In this document: positions 1 through 5,556 of the stretch, in pieces
Layout of the letters: each line of letters starts with the position of its first letter
Numbering within the stretch: the stretch's first letter is position 1
From: JAIBAI01 sp044238875
GTDB taxonomy: Bacteria > Bacteroidota > Bacteroidia > M30B66
Assembly (NCBI GenBank): GCA_044238875.1
Contig: JBIICM010000134.1
Span: forward strand, 1-7,021
Reading direction: 5' to 3'
Length of the DNA stretch: 7,021 nt
The notes under the pieces: generated by a model
The model's input: only the letters and a program-made list of their open reading frames with translations
What the model was told of the DNA's origin: nothing
The model's database searches: none
Made by a program: the position numbers and the translations under genes

Positions 1-1403
1 GTATCGCCCTTGGGTCCTTGTGGCCCGGCGGGACCTGTTAAACCGATGGGTCCTTGAGCTCCTGCGGGACCTTGTGGACCGGCGGGGCCGGTTAAGCCGA
101 TGGGTCCTTGCGCTCCGGCAGCTCCTGCAGGTCCTTGTGGTCCTGTTAACCCAATGGGGCCCTGTGCACCTGTTGGCCCGCTATCTCCCTTGGGTCCTTG
201 CGCTCCGGCAGCTCCTGCAGGACCTTGTGGCCCGGCGGGGCCAGTTAAGCCAATGGGTCCTTGCACTCCGTCAGCTCCTGCAGGACCTTGTGGCCCTGTT
301 AAACCGATGGGTCCTTGAGCTCCTGCAGGTCCTTGTGGACCGGCGGGGCCGGTTAAGCCGATGGGTCCTTGCGCTCCGGCAGCTCCTGCAGGACCTTGTG
401 GCCCGGCGGGTCCGGTCAAACCAATGGGCCCCTGTGCACCTGCAGGGCCTGTTAAGCCTATGGGTCCTTGTGGGCCTGATGCACCTGCTGGCCCGGTATC
501 GCCCTTGGATCCTTGCGATCCATCAGCTCCTGCGGGACCCTGTGGCCCGGTATCTCCCTTGGGGCCTTGAGCTCCGGCAGCTCCTGCAGGACCTTGTGGC
601 CCGGCGGGGCCGGTCAAACCAATGGGCCCCTGTGCACCTGCAGGGCCTGTTAAGCCTATGGGTCCTTGTGGACCTGTTGCACCTGCGGGCCCGGTATCTC
701 CCTTGGGTCCTTGCGCTCCATCAGCTCCTGCAGGACCTTGTGGCCCGGTATCTCCCTTGGGTCCTTGTGCTCCGGCAGCTCCTGCGGGACCTTGTGGACC
801 TGCGGACCCTGTTAAACCAATTGGCCCCTGTGCACCTGCAGGGCCTGTTAAGCCTATGGGTCCTTGTGGACCTGTTGCACCTGTTGGCCCGGTATCGCCC
901 TTGGGTCCTTGCGCTCCTGCCGGACCTTGCGGCCCGGCGGGGCCAGTCAAACCAATGGGACCTTGTGGCCCGGGCGTTCCGGGATTATCTGAACGCAGTG
1001 CATATAAGGCAAATGGTACAGAAACAAGTTGAGACTCTCCTATAGAGACAAACTGCCCTGAATTGAATAGATCCACCTCCATTTTTATCCATTTTTCACC
1101 CGATGCCCAGTTAATTGAAGTAAATGAACCAATTAAAGGATCTCCGAGGCCGATTTTTAAGGTGAATAATCCGAACTGGTTAGTAGCAGCCGAATGTTGT
1201 TCCTGATATTCAGGGTCGCTTCCCTGGCCATTTCCCAAAATACTTAGTTTAAGTTTTAGTGTTTGATTGACCAACAAGGCACCGGAACCTGTTCTTGCTA
1301 TAGCCTGATAGTTGATTGATTGCGGAATTTGTGCGGATAGTTCACCCTTAAAGCAAAAGAGGAAAACAAAAATCAATAACGAAAAAAAACAGACTTTCTT
1401 CAT
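1..1403 (-). CDS. Secreted collagen-like (Gly-X-Y repeat) protein, 3' end missing
   Basis: The reading frame starts at ATG 1403-1401 and stays open to the left edge, giving 467 full codons with no stop or frameshift. Residues 1-24 form a signal peptide: Lys2-Lys3, a Phe/Leu-rich core, and likely cleavage in LSA|Q after Ala24. Residues 25 to about 137 are a beta-rich domain that opens with SINYQAIART and closes with SVPFALYA; this domain is common at the start of Bacteroidota surface proteins. From Gly142 every third residue is Gly to the edge (326 residues, 108 full triplets). The main triplets are GPQ, GPI, GLT, GPA, GAQ, GPK and GDT. The protein should form a collagen-like triple-helical stalk outside the cell. 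The visible part has no C-terminal sorting domain; any such domain would lie off the left edge. Role is unknown; adhesion or surface structure is an inference. The GC-rich codon pattern here reflects Gly/Pro/Ala content and is not in itself a sign of transfer. Confidence 0.9.
   Translation of the reverse strand, partial: MKKVCFFSLLIFVFLFCFKGELSAQIPQSINYQAIARTGSGALLVNQTLKLKLSILGNGQGSDPEYQEQHSAATNQFGLFTLKIGLGDPLIGSFTSINWASGEKWIKMEVDLFNSGQFVSIGESQLVSVPFALYALRSDNPGTPGPQGPIGLTGPAGPQGPAGAQGPKGDTGPTGATGPQGPIGLTGPAGAQGPIGLTGSAGPQGPAGAAGAQGPKGDTGPQGPAGADGAQGPKGDTGPAGATGPQGPIGLTGPAGAQGPIGLTGPAGPQGPAGAAGAQGPKGDTGPQGPAGADGSQGSKGDTGPAGASGPQGPIGLTGPAGAQGPIGLTGPAGPQGPAGAAGAQGPIGLTGPAGPQGPAGAQGPIGLTGPQGPAGADGVQGPIGLTGPAGPQGPAGAAGAQGPKGDSGPTGAQGPIGLTGPQGPAGAAGAQGPIGLTGPAGPQGPAGAQGPIGLTGPAGPQGPKGD
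34..392 (-). repeat. 98-nt near-identical pair at 261-nt offset (34-131 and 295-392)
   Basis: The segments 34-131 and 295-392 match with only two mismatches (66 vs 327 and 69 vs 330). The offset is 261 nt, or 29 triplets, which differs from the 198-nt unit further up the gene by 63 nt (7 triplets). This is a second duplication register within the same collagen-like tract. Confidence 0.8.
414..809 (-). repeat. Two tandem copies of a 198-nt (22-triplet) higher-order repeat
   Basis: The units 612-809 and 414-611 each encode 22 Gly-X-Y triplets in the same order. Their proteins differ at 4 of 66 positions (GSA/GPA, GAQ/GSQ, GPK/GSK, GAT/GAS). By hand alignment the DNA differs at about 15 of 198 positions, and roughly the first 60 forward-strand bases are identical. 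A shortened related copy lies just upstream in the gene (about 810-953) and ends with the same triplets GPQ-GPI-GLT-GPA-GAQ-GPI-GLT. The pattern indicates duplication in units much larger than the 9-nt triplet. Confidence 0.85.
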
Positions 1404-1482
1404 ACGCAAGGTTTGAATGGTTAAAACCAAAAAACAATTTGGGTGATCTTCACTTTTTTTTTCAAAATAAGCATTATTTTAA

Positions 1483-1517
1483 GAAATATAAAAGCGGACC
1501 TGAATTTTCCCTGTCAA
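1483..1517 (-). promoter_or_regulatory. Possible promoter for the collagen-like gene
   Basis: The 129-nt spacer upstream of the collagen-like gene contains, on the minus strand, TATATTTC (1490-1483), one base from the Bacteroidota -7 consensus TAnnTTTG. A TTG (part of TTGACA, 1517-1512) lies upstream with 24 nt between them, somewhat longer than typical. The distance to the ATG leaves an AT-rich leader of about 70 nt that includes a run of nine A. No Shine-Dalgarno motif is visible before the ATG. This is a pattern match only. Confidence 0.3.
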
Positions 1518-1530
1518 GGTTCACTCAGGT
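1486..1530 (-). terminator. Weak candidate terminator after rarA
   Basis: Just past the rarA stop, read on the minus strand, ACCTGA (1530-1525) pairs with TCAGGT (1503-1498) across a 21-nt interval that holds a further small CCT/AGG pairing. A T-rich stretch follows at about 1494-1480. The stem is short and the interval poorly paired, so this would be a weak terminator at best, and it overlaps the candidate promoter elements. Confidence 0.22.
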
Positions 1531-1532
1531 TT

Positions 1533-2816
1533 TTAACCATATTTTTCGCGCCAAAGCTGCCGCAGTCTTTTGGCCAACTCCGCTTCCCTGGCTGATGCTC
1601 CCGGCTTATACAGAACGGTTCCTTTTATGGCATCAGGCAGATATTCCTGCGGTATAAAGTTTCTTTCGAAGTCATGCGGGTATTGGTAATCCAACCCATA
1701 TCCCATGTTTTTCATCAAAGCAGTTGGGGCGTTGCGAAGATGAAGCGGCACCGGCAGATCTCCCGTTTTCTTCACCAATTCCTGAGCAGCCCTGATGGCC
1801 ATGTATGTGGCATTGCTTTTTTCTGAAGCAGCGAGATAAATGGCCGTTTGCGAAAGTATGAGGTCACATTCAGGATAGCCTACAACCTTCACTGCCTGAA
1901 AACAACTGTTTGCCATTACAAGTGCTGTAGGGTTCGCATTGCCGATATCTTCAGCAGCAAGAATCAAAAGACGCCGGGCAATAAATCCGGGATCCTCTCC
2001 ACCTTCCAGCATCCTTGCCAGATAGTAAACGGCCGCATTGGGATCTGAGCCCCTTATACTTTTTATAAAAGCTGAAATAATATCATAATGTTGTTCTCCG
2101 GCCTTGTCATATCTGACCGGATTTTCCTGCAGCACTTTTAAAACGTTTTCGTTATTTACCAATACCGCTTCACCGGCTGGCTGAACCATTACTACCAGTT
2201 CAAGCAGGTTCAGCAATTTTCGGGCATCTCCGCCTGAATACCTGAATAAGGCATCGGTTTCTTCAATGCTGATATCCCTGACTTTTAAAAATGAATCAGT
2301 CTGAAGGCTCATAGCAATCAGCTGCATCAAATCATCTGTTTCAAGGTTTTTTAATGAATATACCTGACAGCGCGAAAGCAATGCAGGGATTACCTCAAAA
2401 GAGGGGTTTTCGGTAGTGGCACCGATGAGTGTAATCAAGCCTTTTTCAACCGCGCCAAGCAGTGAATCCTGCTGCGATTTACTGAAGCGGTGAATTTCAT
2501 CAATAAAGAGCAATGGCTTGCCGAAAAGACCACCCCTGGCAGCAGCTGACTCAATCACCTCTCGCACTTCCTTAACACCTGATTGAATGGCGCTCAGTGC
2601 ATAAAAACCGGCAGCAGTTTCACGGGCCAGTAATCGTGCGAGCGTTGTTTTTCCAACGCCGGGAGGCCCCCAGAGTATTATTGAAGGCAGTGGTAGTTTT
2701 TCTTCAATGATTCTTCTGATCAGCCCATGGGGCCCCACAAGATGCTGCTGGCCAACATAAGCCGAAAGGCTTACGGGGCGCATTCTTTCTGCCAAAGGTT
2801 CTGTGGGTACTTCCAA
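1533..2816 (-). CDS. rarA: Replication-associated recombination protein A (AAA+ ATPase RarA/MgsA)
   Basis: This 427-residue protein belongs to the RarA/Mgs1/WRNIP1 family, clamp-loader-like AAA+ ATPases that act at stalled replication forks and DNA ends; E. coli RarA is of similar length. In order there are: the family N-terminal motif PLAERMRP (7-14) followed by YVGQQHLVG; Walker A GPPGVGKT (50-57); Walker B LLFIDEIHR (102-110; Asp106, Glu107); sensor 1 region GATTEN (132-137); Arg finger in LLSRC (Arg149); sensor 2 in GGDARK (Arg199). The C-terminal oligomerisation domain carries EDPGFIARRLLILAAEDIG (274-292) and DYQYPHDF (376-383). The start is TTG 2816-2814: an in-frame stop lies at 2822-2820, and the first ATG (Met12) would cut into the conserved PLAERMRP motif. 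The gene follows the acyltransferase by 3 nt with no Shine-Dalgarno site, which suggests translational coupling. Identity is secure; the exact start is less so. Confidence 0.95.
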   Translation of the reverse strand: MEVPTEPLAERMRPVSLSAYVGQQHLVGPHGLIRRIIEEKLPLPSIILWGPPGVGKTTLARLLARETAAGFYALSAIQSGVKEVREVIESAAARGGLFGKPLLFIDEIHRFSKSQQDSLLGAVEKGLITLIGATTENPSFEVIPALLSRCQVYSLKNLETDDLMQLIAMSLQTDSFLKVRDISIEETDALFRYSGGDARKLLNLLELVVMVQPAGEAVLVNNENVLKVLQENPVRYDKAGEQHYDIISAFIKSIRGSDPNAAVYYLARMLEGGEDPGFIARRLLILAAEDIGNANPTALVMANSCFQAVKVVGYPECDLILSQTAIYLAASEKSNATYMAIRAAQELVKKTGDLPVPLHLRNAPTALMKNMGYGLDYQYPHDFERNFIPQEYLPDAIKGTVLYKPGASAREAELAKRLRQLWREKYG

Positions 2817-2819
2817 GAT

Positions 2820-3731
2820 TTAATTTATTGCGGAGGACGCCTCCGGTTTTTTGTGCTTCCATCTTTTATGCGACCAAAGCCAGTATTCGGGTTGTTCGCG
2901 GATCATTGCTTCGAGCAGTGCTGAGTGGCCGGAAGTGATTTCTCCTTCCCGTGTTTCTGCTCCGTTTCCACAAACCGTGAGATATTCAAGGGTGTACATG
3001 CCCCTTTTAACTTTACTGATCTTACCAAAAACAACCCCCATACCATATTGTCGGGCATATTTCTCTGTGCCGGCAGCTACCAGGGTATCCTGATTCAGAA
3101 ATTTTAACCACATACCTTTATTAGGTTTTGACGGACTTTGGTCAGCAATAAATCCGTTAATTGTCAGTCGATTTTTTCTGTTTTCCATTTCAAGGTAAAG
3201 ACGGCTAACTTCAATCAATTCAATGCCGAACCTGGAGCGCGAATGAATCATAAATCGGTTTATCAGGTGATTTTTTATGGCAAGATAAACCCCCTGAGGT
3301 TTATGGCGGCAATGAAACGGAAGCGACATGGCAGCCCATTCCCAGTTATTATAATGTCCGGTAACAGCAATTAATGAAATGTTTTTGTTGAAAAATGATT
3401 CAAGCAATTCAGGATTTTTTAAGACCATCCGTTTCTTAAGCACATTTTCAGATATGGTAAATGACTTTATCGTTTCTACGACTATGTCTGAAAGATGCCT
3501 GTAAAATTTGCGCTCAATCAGTAAACGTTCGGCAGCAGATTTTTCAGGAAATGAGTTGTTTAAATTGTTTCTGCAAACCGTTACCCGGTATTTGAGTATG
3601 CGATAGATAACAAGGTAAAGCACATCCGACAAAATATATAATATGCTCAGTGGAAGTAAAGATAGTATCCACAGAAAACTGAGTAACAGACAGGAAAAAA
3701 ACAGTGAAATTAATTGTCTTAAAATTTTCAT
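2820..3731 (-). CDS. LpxL/HtrB-family lysophospholipid (lipid A-type) acyltransferase
   Basis: This 303-residue protein fits the lipid A biosynthesis acyltransferase family (LpxL/LpxM/HtrB, about 300 residues), which moves an acyl chain onto lipid A or a related lipid at the cytoplasmic face of the inner membrane. Residues 8-43 form a long hydrophobic anchor. The catalytic HX4E motif appears in GHYNNWEWA (His126, Glu131). Further family signatures are ADQSPS (196-201), with Asp197-Gln198, and the C-terminal WLWSHKRWK (284-292). The start ATG 3731-3729 lies 9 nt after the preceding TPR gene, and the gene ends 3 nt before rarA. It could act on lipid A or on another lipid such as an aminolipid; Bacteroidota often carry several paralogues and the sequence does not tell the acceptor. 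Family assignment is firm, substrate unknown. Confidence 0.88.
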   Translation of the reverse strand: MKILRQLISLFFSCLLLSFLWILSLLPLSILYILSDVLYLVIYRILKYRVTVCRNNLNNSFPEKSAAERLLIERKFYRHLSDIVVETIKSFTISENVLKKRMVLKNPELLESFFNKNISLIAVTGHYNNWEWAAMSLPFHCRHKPQGVYLAIKNHLINRFMIHSRSRFGIELIEVSRLYLEMENRKNRLTINGFIADQSPSKPNKGMWLKFLNQDTLVAAGTEKYARQYGMGVVFGKISKVKRGMYTLEYLTVCGNGAETREGEITSGHSALLEAMIREQPEYWLWSHKRWKHKKPEASSAIN

Positions 3732-3740
3732 TACTGAAAA

Positions 3741-4355
3741 TTATCTGCAATAAAGACGTATAATATCATACGCTTCCTGATTTCCAAGCGCAGCCGATTT
3801 TTCAAGGTCTTTACATGCGGCGTCCCGATAGCCGGCTATATAATTAACGATACCTCTTTTATAAAACACCTGTTGATTTTCCGGATCTAATCTGATGCAT
3901 GTATTATAATCTTCAATGGCCTGCCCATAGCTGCCCATGGCGTAATTTGTTTGTCCTTTGAAAAAGAATAACTGCGGATCGGTCGGTTTGAGCAATAAAG
4001 CATCTTCAATGTCAGCAAGTGCTCCATTAAAATCGCCCAGTGCAAATTTTGCCTGGCCTCTGAATTTAAGCGCATTTGAATGCTGCTGATTCTGCTTAAG
4101 AATAATGCTGAAATCCTGAATAGCCTGTTTATACTTTCTTGTCCGAAGATAACACAGCCCCCTCGAATAAAGCGCTTCCTCATAATCGGGTTTGAGCCCC
4201 AATGCCTTGCTGAATTCTGCAATGGCGGGGCCGTACTCCTCTTTCAGGCCATAAGATGTTCCGGCATTATAATGGTCTTCGGCTCGCTGAGAAAAAGCAG
4301 GATAACCCAAACCTAAAAAGCAAAGCACAAAAAGCCATCTGAAAAACAGGTTCAT
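3741..4355 (-). CDS. Exported tetratricopeptide-repeat protein (204 aa)
   Basis: Residues 1-22 make a signal peptide with likely cleavage in AFS|Q. The mature protein is almost entirely TPR: helix pairs begin near residues 26, 60, 94, 128 and 162, with recurring features such as ALYSRG, AIQDFS, FFKGQ, AIEDYNTCIRLDPEN and VFYKRG. The final repeat ends in DAACKDLEKSAALGNQEA followed by the terminal YCR, placing Cys181 and Cys203 22 residues apart. TPR arrays bind peptides or partner proteins; this one should do so in the periplasm or at the outer membrane. It is the third of three adjacent TPR genes, 6 nt after the second and 9 nt before the acyltransferase, so co-transcription is likely. The partner is not known. 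Confidence 0.9.
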   Translation of the reverse strand: MNLFFRWLFVLCFLGLGYPAFSQRAEDHYNAGTSYGLKEEYGPAIAEFSKALGLKPDYEEALYSRGLCYLRTRKYKQAIQDFSIILKQNQQHSNALKFRGQAKFALGDFNGALADIEDALLLKPTDPQLFFFKGQTNYAMGSYGQAIEDYNTCIRLDPENQQVFYKRGIVNYIAGYRDAACKDLEKSAALGNQEAYDIIRLYCR

Positions 4356-4361
4356 AAAGAT

Positions 4362-4742
4362 TTACTTCTTTGAACGATTTACGCTGCGACCATAGGAATT
4401 TTTTCCGCAGTACTTTTCAAGATATTCAATGGCGGGTTTCCAATTGAGCTTTGCCGAATTTTCGAAATCAGGGCATGCCTTATCCCACTCCTCCAGCATG
4501 AGGTTACAGGCTCCTCTGGCAAACAAGGCTTCTGCATAGTCGTGCTTCAGGATAACCGCTTTGTCGAGCAAATTACGCGCACCGGCATAATTTTTTTGTT
4601 CGATTTGCTTAATGGCCTCATTGTATAGGGTACTGTAAGCTTCGCTGCCAGCCTGAGCCGACAGGTCACCCGATAAAAGGTAAAGGAAGAAAAAGCCTGA
4701 TATACAACGCTTTATTTTATTCAGTAATACAATATCTTTCAT
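4362..4742 (-). CDS. Small exported TPR protein (126 aa)
   Basis: From ATG 4742-4740 the protein opens MKDIVLLNKIKR, followed by a hydrophobic core (about residues 13-25) and likely signal cleavage in LSA|Q after Ala29. A longer form from 4793 is open, but it would bury the signal peptide behind 17 charged residues and overlap the preceding gene by 77 nt, so the shorter start is preferred. The mature part holds about two TPR units (Ser-Thr-Leu-Tyr region, then AEALFARGACNLMLEEWDKA) and ends with AIEYLEKYC plus a short basic, Ser-rich tail. Cys90 and Cys112 are 22 residues apart, as in both flanking TPR proteins. It overlaps the upstream TPR gene by 26 nt and lies 6 nt before the next one. It looks like a shortened relative of its neighbours; function unknown. 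Confidence 0.85.
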   Translation of the reverse strand: MKDIVLLNKIKRCISGFFFLYLLSGDLSAQAGSEAYSTLYNEAIKQIEQKNYAGARNLLDKAVILKHDYAEALFARGACNLMLEEWDKACPDFENSAKLNWKPAIEYLEKYCGKNSYGRSVNRSKK

Positions 4743-5556
4743 AATTTTCTTCGGCCATATCATTGCCAATTTCAATTGCTTTTTTCCAGTCAAGACAAGC
4801 CCCTTTCTTATTTCCAGACAACATTTTAGCAGCCCCTCGGTAGGTCAGCGCTTCATCGTGTAATGGGTTAATTTGAATGGCTTTGTTAAAATCAGCTACC
4901 GCCTGATCATCCTTTGATTCTCCGCCATAGGCCAGTGCCCTGTGAAAATAGGCATCTGCTGAAAGCGAATCAATTTCGAGTGCTTTATTACAATCAACAA
5001 TGCTCTCCTTGAAGTTTTCGGTCTCAAAATTTAATTCAGCCCTTGCAATGTAAGCTTCGATAAGTGTGGGATTTAATCTCAGCGTTTTATCAAGATCATC
5101 AAGGGCTTTAACTGTATTGCCAATTTCAATCAATGATTCAGAACGGTTCATGTAAATACGGTAATCTTCAGGCTTCATCTTTGCCGCCTTATCAAACGCC
5201 TGAACCGATTCTTTGTATTTACCCAACAAAAACAATACGATGCCATGATTTAAAAGAGCCTCAGCATTGTTTTGATCAATGCTGACAGCTTTTTCCAGAT
5301 CAAATTCAGCGCCCTTAATGTCTTTCATAGCCATTCTAATGCGGCCTGATAGCAGTAAAATATTGGCGTTATTTGTGTCGGTAGCCAGTAAGGCATCACT
5401 TTTTGAAAGTGCGGCCACAAAATTTCCCTGATCAAATAATAGCTGAACTTCTTCGATCGAGCCGGCAGTTTGAGCTCTCAGCGACAGCGTATTCAGAAAA
5501 AGAAAGGCAGCCAGCAAGCTCATCCAGCTGCAAGAAAAATTAAACTGTTTCATCAT
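4717..5556 (-). CDS. Exported tetratricopeptide-repeat protein (279 aa)
   Basis: The protein has a signal peptide (residues 1-28, cleavage likely in LRA|Q) and then about seven TPR units covering residues 33-268, including AEALLNHGIVLFLLGKY, AYIARAELNFETENF and AYFHRALAYGGESKDD. The last repeat, GACLDWKKAIEIGN, is followed by NYERYCITE, giving Cys254 and Cys276 22 residues apart. The start is one of two adjacent ATG codons, 5556-5554 or 5553-5551; TTG 5562-5560 just upstream is also in frame but less likely. The gene overlaps the aldehyde dehydrogenase stop by 14-17 nt and the next TPR gene by 26 nt, suggesting coupled translation. It should act outside the inner membrane as a protein-binding scaffold; the binding partner cannot be read from the sequence. 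Confidence 0.9.
   Translation of the reverse strand: MMKQFNFSCSWMSLLAAFLFLNTLSLRAQTAGSIEEVQLLFDQGNFVAALSKSDALLATDTNNANILLLSGRIRMAMKDIKGAEFDLEKAVSIDQNNAEALLNHGIVLFLLGKYKESVQAFDKAAKMKPEDYRIYMNRSESLIEIGNTVKALDDLDKTLRLNPTLIEAYIARAELNFETENFKESIVDCNKALEIDSLSADAYFHRALAYGGESKDDQAVADFNKAIQINPLHDEALTYRGAAKMLSGNKKGACLDWKKAIEIGNDMAEENYERYCITE

Larger units (their letters stand above)
1..980 (-). repeat. Gly-X-Y coding repeat tract
   Basis: This is the uninterrupted collagen-type tract inside the secreted protein gene. The 9-nt triplet periodicity is perfect in protein phase from Gly142 (980-978) to the left edge. Pro is frequent in the X position, while Y is mostly Gln, Ala, Ile, Thr or Lys. Seven Lys-Gly-Asp junctions (six GPK-GDT/GDS, one GSK-GDT) are present. 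The strand opposite the coding strand is also open in other frames over most of the tract, which follows from the codon composition. Confidence 0.92.

Noticed and set aside
1..980. Repeat-rich region resembling a CRISPR array or satellite
   Set aside because: There are no constant repeats alternating with unique spacers, and the periodicity keeps the protein reading frame throughout.
20..1045. Long plus-strand open frame with Leu/Arg/Trp-rich repeats, plus shorter frames at 100-318, 361-570 and 622-1032 with Gly-Pro-Cys repeats
   Set aside because: These are antisense shadows of the Gly-X-Y tract. The minus strand has a signal peptide, a recognisable N-terminal domain and a perfect Gly-X-Y phase, whereas the plus-strand products resemble no protein and arise from codon composition.
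1419..1428. Short GGTT/AACC inverted repeat before the collagen-like gene
   Set aside because: A 4-bp stem with a 2-nt loop in AT-rich DNA is expected by chance.
1439..1657. Plus-strand frame of 72 codons over the spacer and rarA 3' end
   Set aside because: Most of it is antisense to the conserved C-terminus of RarA, and it has no recognisable domain or start signal.
2781..2783. ATG at RarA residue 12 as the start
   Set aside because: It falls inside the conserved PLAERMRP motif, so the protein must begin upstream; the TTG at 2816 is the only reasonable start after the in-frame stop.
3544..3750. Minus-strand 68-codon frame overlapping the acyltransferase start
   Set aside because: It is out of frame with the acyltransferase, whose hydrophobic anchor and later catalytic motifs support the main frame.
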